DNA from: an uncultured Pseudomonadales bacterium
Lineage (GTDB): Bacteria > Pseudomonadota > Gammaproteobacteria > Pseudomonadales > Azotimanducaceae
Length of the DNA stretch: 64,000 nt
Direction of reading: 5' to 3'
Assembly (NCBI GenBank): GCA_958295875.1
Contig: OY282379.1
Location: forward strand, 3,501,046-3,565,045
Both the position numbers and the translations under genes were made by a program. Under the pieces are notes generated by a model. It saw nothing but the letters and a program-made list of their open reading frames with translations. It was not told the origin of the DNA and did not search any database. The first letter of the stretch is position 1; each line of letters starts with the position of its first letter. This document shows, piece after piece, positions 26,447 through 35,517 of this stretch.

Positions 26447-27328
26447 TCAAGCCGCGCGGGCGCTCACCTTCATCATGGCGGCCACGATGTCGTCCTGATA
26501 ACGCTCCGGCAGGTCGTGCCCAGCGCCGTCCAGCGTCAGCAACTCGGCGCCTGGGATCGTTTCCGCCAACGCCAAGCCGTGGGGGTACGGCAAGATCGGG
26601 TCTTCCGTGCCGTGGATGACGAGCGTCGGCACGTCCACCTCACGCAGCAGCGGCCGCCGGTCTGCCGGGTGGCTCGCGCCAATGGCCAGCGCATGATTGT
26701 TCATCGCCTCGAAGTGCTCCGCCCGCTCGAACTCGCGCTCGGCCAAGGCGCGCTGGCGGCGGCGATCGAACCCGGACGCCGAGCCAGCCAAGCGGCCAAA
26801 CATCTCCACCCGCATGGCGATTTTCTCCTCGCGGGTGTTGAGCGGGCGCGTCTGCAAGGCCATGGTCTCCTCCAGCCACGCTGGGTCTGGGCCGAGCAAA
26901 TCTGCGGCGCCGAGTTCCGGCTGCTCGCCGCCGCCGGAGAGCGGCGATGACATGATGATGGTGGCGCTCGCAATGCGCGGCCGATGATGGATCGCCAACG
27001 CCTGTACGATCATGCCGCCCATGGAAGCGCCAGCCACGTCGGCGCGGTCGATGCCGAGCGCATCGAGCACCCCCACCGCGTCCGCCGCCAGGTCATTGAG
27101 GTCGTACGGCGCCGCCCCGAAGTCGAAGCAGGTGGACCTGCCCGTGTCCCGGTTGTCGTAGCGGATGACGCGGCGACGCTGCGCCACCAGCCGTTGCACG
27201 AACTCGTCGTCCCAGTAGATGCCTTGCGCGGACGCGCCCATGACGAGCAACAGCGGCGCATCGCCGGCATCGCCGAAAGATTCCGTGCAGATGTCGATGC
27301 CGTTCGCCCGCACCATTTTCTCTGGCAT
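26447..27328 (-). CDS. Alpha/beta-fold hydrolase
   Basis: A 293-residue serine hydrolase. Nucleophile elbow GASMGGM near residue 102, oxyanion region LLVMGASAQG, acid Asp in VIHGTEDPILP near 235 and catalytic His in DGAGHDLPER near 268. RYDNRDTGRST is typical of the esterase-like subgroup related to aclacinomycin methylesterase. Substrate unknown. Lies directly upstream of lacI in the same direction, so it may be transcribed with it. Confidence 0.88.
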   Translation of the reverse strand: MPEKMVRANGIDICTESFGDAGDAPLLLVMGASAQGIYWDDEFVQRLVAQRRRVIRYDNRDTGRSTCFDFGAAPYDLNDLAADAVGVLDALGIDRADVAGASMGGMIVQALAIHHRPRIASATIIMSSPLSGGGEQPELGAADLLGPDPAWLEETMALQTRPLNTREEKIAMRVEMFGRLAGSASGFDRRRQRALAEREFERAEHFEAMNNHALAIGASHPADRRPLLREVDVPTLVIHGTEDPILPYPHGLALAETIPGAELLTLDGAGHDLPERYQDDIVAAMMKVSARAA

Positions 27329-27354
27329 GGCCTGTCATTCCCCTGCGCCAATCG

Positions 27355-27366
27355 ATAACCTGTTAT
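27355..27366. promoter_or_regulatory. Small palindrome upstream of the aldo-keto reductase gene
   Basis: ATAACCTGTTAT, inverted arms ATAAC/GTTAT, lies between the divergent hydrolase and aldo-keto reductase genes. It could be an operator; no regulator is identified. Confidence 0.3.
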
Positions 27367-27369
27367 ACA

Positions 27370-27491
27370 TCAAGGCAAACGAGCGCAAAGGCCAAAGGCC
27401 AAAACAAGCGCAGAGACCAACAAGCGCAGAGGCAAACGTGCGCAACGCGCGCATAGGCGCATAGGGAAGCAAGCACAAGGGCAAACGAGCG
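27370..27491. repeat. Low-complexity imperfect repeat spacer
   Basis: Purine-rich stretch with recurring units such as AAGCGCAGAG, AGGCAAACG and AAAGGCCAAAGGCCAAA. It fills the 5' region of the aldo-keto reductase gene. It has unusually high A content for the window and no coding sign. Confidence 0.5.
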
Positions 27492-27492
27492 A

Positions 27493-28479
27493 ATGAGCAT
27501 GGAATATCGAACGCTTGGCCGCGCCGGCGTGAAAGTCAGCCCGGTCGCGCTCGGCACGGTGAACTTCTCTTGGCTCACCGCCGAGGCGGAATCATTCGCC
27601 ATGATGGACCGGGCGTTGGAGCTCGGCGTGAACTTCTTCGACACCTCCAACAACTACAACGCCGGCCAAACGGAAGCCCTCATCGGCCGCTGGCTGGCGC
27701 AGGGCGGCGGTCGGCGCGAGCGCATCGTGCTGGCCACCAAGGTGTACTCCAAGCCGAACGAATGGGGCGCGGCAGACCCGGCTAAGCGCACTGGCGAATG
27801 GGTGGGGCCGAACGACCATGGCCTCTCCGCCCGGCACATCCGCGCCGCCGTGGAGGCGAGCCTCACGCGCCTGCAAACAGACCACATTGACCTCTACCAG
27901 ACGCACCATGTAGACCGTGCCGTGCGCTTTGAAGAGCTCTGGCAGGCGATGGAGCTGTTGGTGGCCCAAGGCAAGGTCGTTTATGTGGGCAGTTCCAACT
28001 ACGCTGGCTGGCACATCGCCAAGGCGCAGGAGGCAGCCAAGTGCAGCGGCTTTCTTGGCTTCGTCTCGGAACAGAGCGTCTACAACCTGGCGAATCGGCA
28101 GGTGGAACTGGAAGTCATCCCCGCATGCGAGGCGTATGGCTTGGGCTTCGTGCCGTACAGCCCCCTAGCTGGGGGGCAGCTTGGCGGCCGCTCCGGCGCA
28201 GACGCCGGCAGCCGCCGAGCCTTCATGCCGAAATCCAGCAAGGCCGACGCCTATCAAGCCCTGTGCGACGAGCTAGGGCTTGCCCCGGCGGACGTGGCCG
28301 TGGCGTGGGTGGCGCAGCAGCCGGGCGTGACCGCGCCCATCATCGGGCCGCGCACCATGGCGCAGCTCGAAGCGAACGTTGCCGCGGCGCAACTGCAACT
28401 CGATGCGTCCGCCATCGAGCGGCTGGATGAGTTGTTCCCAGGGCCCGGCGGCCCTGCGCCAGAGGCATACGCTTGGTAG
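27493..28479 (+). CDS. Aldo-keto reductase family oxidoreductase
   Basis: A 328-residue NADPH-dependent (beta/alpha)8 reductase. The catalytic tetrad is visible: Asp in NFFDTSNNY, Tyr in the same segment, Lys in VLATKVYSK and His in LYQTHHVDR. C-terminal cofactor region GPRTMAQLEANVAA. It belongs to the YajO/Gpr-like group acting on aldehydes or sugars. The only plus-strand gene between the hydrolase and ntrC; codes MSMEYRTLG from the ATG at 27493. Confidence 0.93.
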   Translation: MSMEYRTLGRAGVKVSPVALGTVNFSWLTAEAESFAMMDRALELGVNFFDTSNNYNAGQTEALIGRWLAQGGGRRERIVLATKVYSKPNEWGAADPAKRTGEWVGPNDHGLSARHIRAAVEASLTRLQTDHIDLYQTHHVDRAVRFEELWQAMELLVAQGKVVYVGSSNYAGWHIAKAQEAAKCSGFLGFVSEQSVYNLANRQVELEVIPACEAYGLGFVPYSPLAGGQLGGRSGADAGSRRAFMPKSSKADAYQALCDELGLAPADVAVAWVAQQPGVTAPIIGPRTMAQLEANVAAAQLQLDASAIERLDELFPGPGGPAPEAYAW

Positions 28480-28504
28480 GCGCTCGTCACGGTGCGCCGG
28501 CGCC

Positions 28505-29926
28505 TCATTCCACTGCCAAGCCCAGTTTGGTCAACTTGCGCGTCAAGGTGTTGCGCCCGTAGCCGAGCCGCTGCGCGGCCTCCCCCTTGTGGCCATTGGT
28601 GTGATCCAAGGCGGCCTCGATCAGCGTGCGCTCGAACTCTGCCAAGGCCCGTGTCAGCACTTCGCCAGTGCCGGCGGCGAATTCACGCTGCGCCCAAGCT
28701 GCCAAGCCTGCCTGCCAATCCTGCGGCGCAGAGGCGGCGACCGCCGGCTTCGCCCGCAGCAACTCCGGCGGCAAATCCTCGATCAAAATCTCGCGGCCAG
28801 CGGCCATCACCGTGAGCCAGCGGCAGGCGTTCTGCAATTGGCGCACATTGCCGCGCCACGGCAACCCGCACAGGTAGGCTTCGGTCTCTGGCAGCAGCGT
28901 CTTCGGCTCGCCGCCAAGCTCCTTGGCCGCGGCGGCGAGAAAGTGCCGCGCCAACGCCGGGATGTCCTCGCTGCGTTCAGCAAGCAGCGGCAGGTGAACG
29001 CGAATGACGTTCAAGCGGTGATACAAGTCTTCCCGGAACGCGCCGGATGCCACCAGCGCCTCCAAATCTTGGTGCGTCGCGGCGATGACGCGCACATCCA
29101 CCTTCACCGTGGCGCGCCCGCCAACGCGGTAGAACTCGCCATCCGCGAGCACGCGCAGCAAGCGCGTCTGCGCATCCGCCGGCATGTCGCCGATCTCGTC
29201 TAGGAACAACGTGCCGCCATCGGCCTGCTCGAAGCGGCCGATGCGCCGGGCGTTGGCGCCGGTGAACGCGCCCTTCTCATGCCCGAACAGCTCCGTTTCA
29301 ATGAGCTCCTTGGGGATGGCCGCCATGTTGAGGGCCACCAGTGGGCCTTGGGCGCGCGGGCTGTGCCGGTGCAAGGCGTTGGTCACCAGTTCCTTGCCGG
29401 TGCCCGAAGCGCCGCTGATGAGCACCGTGATGTTGGAGTGCGCCAAGCGCCCGATGGCGCGAAACACCTCTTGCATCGCCGGCGCCTGGCCGATGATCTC
29501 TGTGGCCGGCAGCGGGGCGCCGTCTGCCTCCTTGGGGCTCGCCAGTTCACGGCCATGGGCCACGGCGCGCCCGACCGTGGCGATGAGTTCATCGACGTCG
29601 AACGGCTTGGGCAGGTACTCGAAGGCGCCGCCTTGGTAGGACTTCACGGCGCTCTCCAAATCTGAATGTGCCGTGATCACGATCACCGGCAGCGATGGAC
29701 GCTGGGCGCGCACCGCAGCGAGCAGTTCCAGCCCGTCCGCGCCCGGCATGCGAATGTCGGTCACCACCGCATCTGGTTGCTCGCCCGCCAAACCCCGCAA
29801 CGCTTCGTCGCCGCGCGCGAAGGAGCGCGTGGCGAACCCGGCTTGGCCGAGCGCCCGCTCCAGCACCCAGCGCATGGAACGATCGTCCTCCACCACCCAC
29901 ACCGTCGCTGGCGCCACGTCTCCCAT
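28505..29926 (-). CDS. ntrC: Nitrogen regulation response regulator NtrC (NR(I))
   Basis: A 473-residue sigma-54 activator: receiver domain with phospho-acceptor Asp in [10 protein letters not shown] near residue 53, a PKPFDVDEL end, an AAA+ domain with Walker A GASGTGKE and the sigma-54 contact motif as [13 protein letters not shown], and a Fis-type helix-turn-helix ending in [20 protein letters not shown]. Phosphorylated by NtrB under nitrogen limitation, it activates glnA and other genes. The ATG at 29926 sits next to the ntrB stop at 29928, indicating one operon. Confidence 0.97.
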   Translation of the reverse strand: MGDVAPATVWVVEDDRSMRWVLERALGQAGFATRSFARGDEALRGLAGEQPDAVVTDIRMPGADGLELLAAVRAQRPSLPVIVITAHSDLESAVKSYQGGAFEYLPKPFDVDELIATVGRAVAHGRELASPKEADGAPLPATEIIGQAPAMQEVFRAIGRLAHSNITVLISGASGTGKELVTNALHRHSPRAQGPLVALNMAAIPKELIETELFGHEKGAFTGANARRIGRFEQADGGTLFLDEIGDMPADAQTRLLRVLADGEFYRVGGRATVKVDVRVIAATHQDLEALVASGAFREDLYHRLNVIRVHLPLLAERSEDIPALARHFLAAAAKELGGEPKTLLPETEAYLCGLPWRGNVRQLQNACRWLTVMAAGREILIEDLPPELLRAKPAVAASAPQDWQAGLAAWAQREFAAGTGEVLTRALAEFERTLIEAALDHTNGHKGEAAQRLGYGRNTLTRKLTKLGLAVE

Positions 29927-29927
29927 C

Positions 29928-31001
29928 TCATTCACTCTTCGGTTGCCGCAGGGGGATGTACAACGAAAACACCGTGCGGCCGGGCGCACTGTCACATTCC
30001 AACACGCCGTTGTGCTGGCCGGCGATGTTCTGCGTGATGGAAAGCCCTAAGCCAGTGCCATCTGGCCGCCCGCTCACCATCGGGTAATAGATGCCCTGCG
30101 CGATGTCCGCCGGCACGCCGGGGCCGTTGTCCACGCAATCCACCCGCACGACAACCCGGTGCCGATGCTGGCCGATGGTGAATTGGCGCACGACTCGGGT
30201 GGCCAACTCGATGTGCGGGTTCGGCGTCTCGACAAGCGCTTCCCGAGCGTTGCGCAGGATGTTGAGGCAAGCCTGCACCAGTTTGCCGAAATCCCCCTCC
30301 AACTCAGGCAACCCCAAGTCGTAATCCCGCGTGAAGGTGATTTGGCCAGGCGCTTCCGCCTCGATGAGTTGCACCACCCGCTCCAACACCCGATGAATGT
30401 TCACTGGCGCGAAGTTGGGCTGTTGGTTGGAGCCCAACATGCGGTCCACCAGCTTGCGCAGACGGTCTGCTTCTTCGATGACCACTTGCGTGTACTCGCG
30501 CAATCGCTGCGACGGCAATTCCCGTTCCAACAACTGCGCCGCGCCGCGAATGCCGCCCAAGGGGTTCTTGATCTCATGGGCGAGGCCGCGCACCAGTTTG
30601 CGCGTCGTCTCTTGCAGCGCGACATGCTGACCGTCCCGGTTGATGCGCAGAAAGCGGTCCAGCGGCTCCAATTCGATCAGGAGTTCCGCCTCGCCGAGCA
30701 ACTCCACCGTGTAGTGGGCGCGCAATGGGCGGCGACCGTTGCCCACCAACGTCGCCTCGCGCTTGGTGAAGGGCTGGCCGGTTTCCAACGCGTTGCGGAG
30801 CGCGGAAGCCTGCTCCGCCGGATCCACGAACAACCGCCGCACTTCCTCGCCCAAGGCGCGGTGCGCGGATTTGCCGAAGAGCGACTGCGCCGCTTGGTTC
30901 AGGTAGCTCACGCGCAGGGTGTTGTCCAACACCACCACGGCGGTGGTGAGGTGATCGAGTATTTCGGCTGCGCTGGGCATGGGCTCTGGTTCGATTGCCA
31001 T
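29928..31001 (-). CDS. ntrB: Nitrogen regulation sensor kinase NtrB (NR(II))
   Basis: A 357-residue soluble histidine kinase/phosphatase. A PAS domain (ILDHLTTAVVVLDNTLRVSYLNQAA) is followed by the phospho-His box RGLAHEIKNPLGGIRGAAQLL and N-, G1- and G2-boxes (NILRNAREAL, VDNGPGVP, GTGLGLSITQNI). It controls NtrC phosphorylation in response to PII. Start chosen at ATG 31001 (MAIEPEPMPSAAEIL) by comparison with family N-termini; GTG 31031 or ATG 30980 are alternatives. A sigma-54 promoter candidate lies about 110 bp upstream. Confidence 0.96.
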   Translation of the reverse strand: MAIEPEPMPSAAEILDHLTTAVVVLDNTLRVSYLNQAAQSLFGKSAHRALGEEVRRLFVDPAEQASALRNALETGQPFTKREATLVGNGRRPLRAHYTVELLGEAELLIELEPLDRFLRINRDGQHVALQETTRKLVRGLAHEIKNPLGGIRGAAQLLERELPSQRLREYTQVVIEEADRLRKLVDRMLGSNQQPNFAPVNIHRVLERVVQLIEAEAPGQITFTRDYDLGLPELEGDFGKLVQACLNILRNAREALVETPNPHIELATRVVRQFTIGQHRHRVVVRVDCVDNGPGVPADIAQGIYYPMVSGRPDGTGLGLSITQNIAGQHNGVLECDSAPGRTVFSLYIPLRQPKSE

Positions 31002-31111
31002 CCAAGGGTGGCTGCCGTTGCCGGCAAGCACCTTTCGCGCCGGCAGCGGCGGGCGAGGGCTTCACCTCAAGCGGGATGGCTTAAGAGAGACGGCCGCCCT
31101 AACGTCTAGCT

Positions 31112-31127
31112 AGCAATGTCCGTGCCG
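31112..31127 (-). promoter_or_regulatory. Sigma-54 promoter candidate for ntrBC
   Basis: Minus-strand sequence CGGCACGGACATTGCT: GGCACG-N4-TTGCT, an excellent match to the -24/-12 consensus TGGCACG-N4-TTGCW with one mismatch at the first base. It lies about 110 bp upstream of ntrB with NtrC-type palindromes further upstream. Confidence 0.75.
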
Positions 31128-31166
31128 ATGCTTGGCACCACCGTGCGGTCGCGCCGCAGCCCGTTT

Positions 31167-31216
31167 TGCACCATAACGGCCATCCACCCAATCGCACATT
31201 GCACCAAACGGGTGCA
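31167..31216. promoter_or_regulatory. NtrC enhancer-type sites upstream of ntrBC
   Basis: At 31,200-31,216 the palindrome TGCACC-AAACG-GGTGCA matches the NtrC-binding pattern TGCACC-N5-GGTGCA exactly. A second, half-conserved site TGCACC-ATAAC-GG starts at 31,167, 33 bp away, about three helical turns. They lie 40-100 bp upstream of the sigma-54 element, just after the DUF4124 gene stop. Confidence 0.72.
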
Positions 31217-31248
31217 ATCATCAAGGTGGGCGACGGCCGGGTGGGTGC

Positions 31249-31800
31249 TCAGCGCGATCGGCGGACGGTGGCGCGCAGCACGTGGAAGACCGATGGGGCG
31301 CCCTGTAACAGCGTGTCCCCGTTGGCGTCCACCACATCGATGCGCGCTTGATGGCTTCCGCGCGCCACGTTCGCCAAGGCGAACTCCAAGCTGCCGTCGG
31401 CGTCTGCATCGGCCCTGGCAAGCATCGCGCCATCAACGAACAGCACGGCGCGATGCCCCGTCTGCAAAGAAGGCGACACCTGCCCCCGCAACTGCACGGC
31501 GCCACCGTTGGCGCGCACTGCCTCGCCATCCAAGGGCGCGACGATGAGCGCGGAGACATAGGCCGACGTTTCGGCGACGGGCTGCGCATCGCCGGCGGCC
31601 TCGTCGCCACTCGACGGAAGCAAGGCGGCGTAGACGTTCACCCCAGCAGGGCGCTGCGCCACTTCGGCCGTGTCCATTGGCACATCGCTGAACACGGGCA
31701 ACCCGTCGGCATCCACGGAGCGATACACCTCGGCACCGCCGGCGCTGGCGGCAAGGAGCGCGGCAGCCAATGCCGGCCACGTCTTGCACCGCCTAGCCAT
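31249..31800 (-). CDS. DUF4124-domain periplasmic protein
   Basis: A 183-residue exported protein. The signal peptide (WPALAAALLAASAGGA) is followed by the DUF4124 signature VYRSVDADGLPVFSDVP, and a C-terminal beta-rich region (IVAPLDGEAVRANGGAVQLRG, GSHQARIDVVDANGDTLLQG). Function unknown; the family is frequent between glnA and ntrB in gammaproteobacteria, as here. Start at ATG 31800. 72 bp downstream of glnA in the same direction. Confidence 0.85.
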   Translation of the reverse strand: MARRCKTWPALAAALLAASAGGAEVYRSVDADGLPVFSDVPMDTAEVAQRPAGVNVYAALLPSSGDEAAGDAQPVAETSAYVSALIVAPLDGEAVRANGGAVQLRGQVSPSLQTGHRAVLFVDGAMLARADADADGSLEFALANVARGSHQARIDVVDANGDTLLQGAPSVFHVLRATVRRSR

Positions 31801-31872
31801 CGGCCACCGCCCTAGCTGGCCGCGCGCAACCCCGTAGGCCGGTCGTGGCCCCAAGTGCGCTCGGCATGGCCG

Positions 31873-33285
31873 TCAGACGGAGTAGTACAGGTCGAACTCG
31901 GCGGGATGCGTGGTCATGCGCAGCACTTCCACTTCCGCCTGCTTGAGTTCGATGTAGGCGTCGATCTGATCGTCGCTGAAGACGCCGCCTGTGGTGAGGA
32001 AGCCGCGGTCCGCGTCCAAGGCTTCCAACGCTTGGTCGAGCGAGGCGCACACGGTGGGAACGCCGACGAGTTCCTCCGGCGCAAGATCGTACAAGTCCTT
32101 GTCGAAGGGGTCGCCAGGGTGAATCTGGTTCTGGATGCCGTCAATGCCGGCCATCAGCATGGCGGCGAACGTCAGGTACGGATTGCCGGCGGCATCCGGG
32201 AACCGCACTTCCACCCGATATGCCTTCGGGTTGCCGCCCTGCACGTAAGGGATGCGGATGGAGGCCGAGCGGTTGCGCGCCGAGTAAGCGAGCAGCACCG
32301 GCGCCTCAAAGCCCGGCACGAGCCGCTTGTAGGAGTTGGTGGCCGCGTTCGAGAAGGCGTTGATGGCCCGGGCGTGCTTGATGATGCCGCCGATGTAGTA
32401 GAGCGCCGTGTCCGAGAGGCCGGCGTAGCCGTCGCCATAGAAGACGTTCTCGCCGCCGCGGGCGATGGACTGATGCACATGCATGCCGTTGCCGTTGTCT
32501 CCCACCAAGGGCTTGGGCATGAACGTGGCCGTCTTGTTGTAGGCGTGGGCCACATTGTGGACGACGTACTTGTACATCTGTAGCTCGTCCGCCTTCGCCA
32601 CCAGCGTGTTGAACTGCACGCCGATCTCGTTTTGGCACGCCGTGCCGACTTCGTGGTGATGCACTTCCACGGGCAACCCCATCGACAGCATGGTGCTGCA
32701 CATCGCGTTGCGCAAATCCATGGCCGAATCCACTGGCGGCACGGGGAAGTAACCCCCCTTCACGCGCGGGCGGTGGCCCATGTTGCCGCCCTCGTATTCG
32801 GAGTTCGATTCCCACGCCGCTTCTTCCGCCGAGATGGCGTAGGAAGCGCCTGAGATGTCCACCTTCCAACGCACGTCGTCAAACACGAAAAACTCGGCCT
32901 CCGGCCCGAAATAGGCCGTGTCGCCGATGCCGGTGGAGGCGAGATACTGTTCGGCGAGCTTGGCCGTGGAGCGCGGGTCGCGCCCGTACGGCTGCATGGT
33001 GCTCGGCTCGACGATGTCGCAGCGCAGGTTGACGGTGGTTTCGTCTCGGAACGGATCCAGCACCGGCGTGGAGTCATCCGGCATCAGGATCATGTCCGAC
33101 TCGTTGATGGACTTCCAACCCGAAACGGAAGAGCCATCGAACATGAGGCCGTCTGCGAACACGTCATCGTCCACGCGCTCAGCCGGGATGGTGGTGTGCT
33201 GCTCCTTGCCGCGCGGATCCGTGAAACGCAGGTCTACCCATTTGGCGTCCTTGTCTTGGATCAGCTTTAACGTGTTTTCCGACAT
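31873..33285 (-). CDS. glnA: Glutamine synthetase type I
   Basis: A 470-residue enzyme making glutamine from glutamate, ammonia and ATP, dodecameric, cytoplasmic. Family marks: [18 protein letters not shown], metal-binding [45 protein letters not shown] and the adenylylation Tyr in [10 protein letters not shown] near residue 399. Length matches GS-I exactly. An AAGGAG ribosome site precedes the ATG. The 5' region holds a bulged GC hairpin (about 33,318-33,340) and a sigma-54 promoter candidate. Confidence 0.98.
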   Translation of the reverse strand: MSENTLKLIQDKDAKWVDLRFTDPRGKEQHTTIPAERVDDDVFADGLMFDGSSVSGWKSINESDMILMPDDSTPVLDPFRDETTVNLRCDIVEPSTMQPYGRDPRSTAKLAEQYLASTGIGDTAYFGPEAEFFVFDDVRWKVDISGASYAISAEEAAWESNSEYEGGNMGHRPRVKGGYFPVPPVDSAMDLRNAMCSTMLSMGLPVEVHHHEVGTACQNEIGVQFNTLVAKADELQMYKYVVHNVAHAYNKTATFMPKPLVGDNGNGMHVHQSIARGGENVFYGDGYAGLSDTALYYIGGIIKHARAINAFSNAATNSYKRLVPGFEAPVLLAYSARNRSASIRIPYVQGGNPKAYRVEVRFPDAAGNPYLTFAAMLMAGIDGIQNQIHPGDPFDKDLYDLAPEELVGVPTVCASLDQALEALDADRGFLTTGGVFSDDQIDAYIELKQAEVEVLRMTTHPAEFDLYYSV

Positions 33286-33412
33286 TCGGCTAACGCTCCT
33301 TGTGAACTGGTTGTGTTAAGCGACGGCGCGTGGCGCGTCGCCCCAAGCGGCTTGGTGCCGCCTCCCCTGAGACCTTGACGGCCGACAGACCCTCCTGCCG
33401 CCGCCGTTAGGA

Positions 33413-33430
33413 CAAGCAACATCGGCGCCA
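33413..33430 (-). promoter_or_regulatory. Sigma-54 promoter candidate for glnA
   Basis: Minus-strand TGGCGCCGATGTTGCTTG: GG and GC elements with TGGCGC-N5-TTGC, one mismatch from TGGCAC-N5-TTGC, 130 bp upstream of the glnA start. No clear NtrC palindrome was found upstream of it. Confidence 0.6.
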
Positions 33431-33535
33431 AACGCGAGTTCGCTCCTCCCCGTTTCATCCGGCGGCGACGCGCGGCGCGGCCTAGAAGCCGGCCGCCAAA
33501 CCGAGCCACCGGGGCCTTAGCCTTGCCTCTCTTTG

Positions 33536-33564
33536 TTGGACGTCTTTATAGGTTGGACGTCTTT
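33536..33564. repeat. Short direct repeat in the glnA/tusA intergenic region
   Basis: TTGGACGTCTTT occurs at 33,536-33,547 and again at 33,553-33,564, a 17-bp period, just downstream of the tusA-like stop. Purpose unknown; could be a regulator site. The rest of the 33,286-33,587 gap shows the sigma-54 element and a hairpin only. Confidence 0.4.
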
Positions 33565-33587
33565 TGGAGAGCCGGCCACGGCACCGC

Positions 33588-33860
33588 TTAAGTTTCGCAC
33601 ACTTCGATGCGGATGCGAATGTCCCCCGCCTCGTGCCAAGTGCCCACCACCCGGTGCCCATGCACTTCGCACCAAGCGGGAATGTCGTGCAATGTGCCTG
33701 GATCCGTGGCGAAGACGTCGAGCAGGTCGCCGTGGGCCAAGGCGCCGGCCGCGTCTTGGGCGCGGATGACAGGCAGCGGGCAGAGCAAGCCGCGCGCGTC
33801 CACCTCATGCACAGATGCGTTGCTGGCGGCGGGGGCGCCAGCGGAGCGCTCTTCAGACAT
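33588..33860 (-). CDS. TusA/SirA-family sulfur-carrier protein
   Basis: A 90-residue protein of the sulfurtransferase TusA family. The active Cys is in the signature VDARGLLCPLPVIRAQ, followed by the two-layer sandwich pattern DLLDVFATDPGTLHDIPAWCE. The ATG at 33860 overlaps the upstream PP-loop gene by 8 bp, giving coupled translation. With that partner it probably delivers persulfide sulfur to a tRNA- or metabolite-thiolating enzyme. Confidence 0.88.
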   Translation of the reverse strand: MSEERSAGAPAASNASVHEVDARGLLCPLPVIRAQDAAGALAHGDLLDVFATDPGTLHDIPAWCEVHGHRVVGTWHEAGDIRIRIEVCET

Positions 33861-34899
33861 GCCAAGCCCGCGGAATCTCAGACGCCGGCAGCGGCGCCAC
33901 CTGCAGCGCCTCGGTGACGCCATTGGTGTGGTGAGCGCTCACACCGACTTGGGCGGCGTCCCGGCCTTGGCTGTAGCGGGCCAGCACCTGCGCGGCAAGG
34001 CGCACGTCGCCCCGGCTCGGCGCCCCGTCGATGAGTGCCAAGGGGCCCTCCACACCCACCGTGCGCAGGTGCAAAAACCGTTTCCGGTAGCCTTCGAGAA
34101 AGCGGTTCTCACCCGCTTCCCGTCCCACGATGAGCTTGTAATGGCGCGCCGGGCGAATGTGACGCCCGACCTTGAGGAGCATGATGTCGTCCAAATCGTA
34201 ATCGCGTTCGCCACGCGCCTGCCACAGGTCACTCAGCTTCGCGGCATAGGCGGCGTCCGTCAGAAAACAGCAGCCGCCGGCCGGCTGCGCATAATCCGCG
34301 AAGCCGAACTCCGCGGCCAGCGCCATCTGCGGCTTGCGGCTGCGGCCCTCGAAGCCGTGCAGGCCCTCGCGGTCCACCCAACCCTCGCGCTCAGGCTTGG
34401 TCGGCGCCAAACGCTTGGCGCACAGCGGACGCAAGAGGAGATCGTCCGCGCCGGACTCCTTGGCGATGATGGGCATGGTGGCTTTGCGCTGCGATTTTGG
34501 GCGCTGACCGATCACTTCGCCGGTGATGACGAAGTCAAACCCGTTCGCATCCATGAACCCCCATGCCAATGCCTTGTTCACCATGAAAATCTTGCAGTCG
34601 AGGCAGGGGTTGAGGTGCTGGCCGTAGCCATGCTTCGGGCGCAGCACGATGTCCTTGTACTGCTCCGACACGTCGATGATGTGCAACTTGATGCCTAGCT
34701 GCTGCGCCACCCATAGCGCGTTGTTGCGCTTGGGCCGCGCTTGGTGCCGGGCGCGAATGGCGTGGGTGTGGCCTTCCACGCAGAATCCGGTGTAGAAATT
34801 GAGCCCTTCCACATGGACGCCCTGCTCCATGACCACCTTCGCGGCCAGCATGGAATCGAGCCCGCCCGAGATGAGGGCTACTGCCTTCTTTTGCGTCAT
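33853..34899 (-). CDS. PP-loop ATP-pyrophosphatase, MnmA/ThiI-like thiolation enzyme
   Basis: A 348-residue protein with an ATP-PP-loop SGGLDSMLAAKVV near residue 11, a thiolase-like Cys pair region NPCLDCKIFM near 107 and GGCCFLTDA near 205, arranged as in tRNA 2-thiouridylases. It lacks a THUMP domain and is shorter than ThiI. Similar genes are annotated as MnmA-like. The target (tRNA position or thio-cofactor) is not known. Coupled with the TusA-like gene. Start at ATG 34899. Confidence 0.82.
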   Translation of the reverse strand: MTQKKAVALISGGLDSMLAAKVVMEQGVHVEGLNFYTGFCVEGHTHAIRARHQARPKRNNALWVAQQLGIKLHIIDVSEQYKDIVLRPKHGYGQHLNPCLDCKIFMVNKALAWGFMDANGFDFVITGEVIGQRPKSQRKATMPIIAKESGADDLLLRPLCAKRLAPTKPEREGWVDREGLHGFEGRSRKPQMALAAEFGFADYAQPAGGCCFLTDAAYAAKLSDLWQARGERDYDLDDIMLLKVGRHIRPARHYKLIVGREAGENRFLEGYRKRFLHLRTVGVEGPLALIDGAPSRGDVRLAAQVLARYSQGRDAAQVGVSAHHTNGVTEALQVAPLPASEIPRAWHV

Positions 34900-35058
34900 G
34901 GCGGCTATTGTAGAAGAACCTCGTGTGGAAGAACTTGGCGCCGAGCGGCTCCGGCGTGGCGCGACATGGTGCCGCCCGAGGGCCGCGCTGGCGGCTGGCC
35001 AACGGCTGGCCCCGGCACGAACGGCCCGACTGCCCCAAAAGTCAGCGCCCAGAGACCC

Positions 35059-35496
35059 ATGAGAGCGCTCTGCCAACGCGTCGCCGGCGCGGCGGTGGCT
35101 GTGGACGGCGCGGAGGTCGCCCGCATCGGCCAAGGGCTGTTGGTGTTCCTCGGCGTGTTCCGGGAAGACGACGCGCAGCGGGCCGACAAGCTGGCCGCCA
35201 AGACGTTGGCGCTGCGGGTGTTCGCCGACGCCGCCAAGCCGATGAATCGCTCTGTCGTGGACATCGGCGGCGCCGTGCTCGTCGTCTCCCAATTCACCTT
35301 GGCGGCGGACACTTCCCGCGGCAACCGCCCCAGCTTCGCGCACGCCGCCGAGCCGACCCACGCCAAAGCGCTCTACGAACGCTACCTAGACGCCCTGCGC
35401 CAGCGCTGGGCACCCGTGCATGCCGGCATCTTCGGCGCCGACATGCAGGTGAGCCTGACCAACGACGGGCCGGTCACGATTCTGTTGGAGGGCTAG
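35059..35496 (+). CDS. dtd: D-aminoacyl-tRNA deacylase
   Basis: A 145-residue homodimeric enzyme that hydrolyses D-amino acids (and glycine) mischarged on tRNA. The cross-subunit Gly-cisPro region is in GNRPSFAHA, the catalytic-pocket motif SQFTLAAD near residue 77 and the C-terminal TNDGPVTILLE. Start at ATG 35059 (MRALCQRVAGAAVAVDG), typical for DTD. Divergent from the PP-loop gene, 22 bp before the methyltransferase. Confidence 0.96.
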   Translation: MRALCQRVAGAAVAVDGAEVARIGQGLLVFLGVFREDDAQRADKLAAKTLALRVFADAAKPMNRSVVDIGGAVLVVSQFTLAADTSRGNRPSFAHAAEPTHAKALYERYLDALRQRWAPVHAGIFGADMQVSLTNDGPVTILLEG

Positions 35497-35517
35497 GGGC
35501 GACAGCAGGAGCGACGC

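Noticed and set aside
32800..32830. tRNA-like TTCGATTCC string
   Set aside because: It lies inside glnA and no cloverleaf can be built around it; no tRNA gene was recognised in the window.
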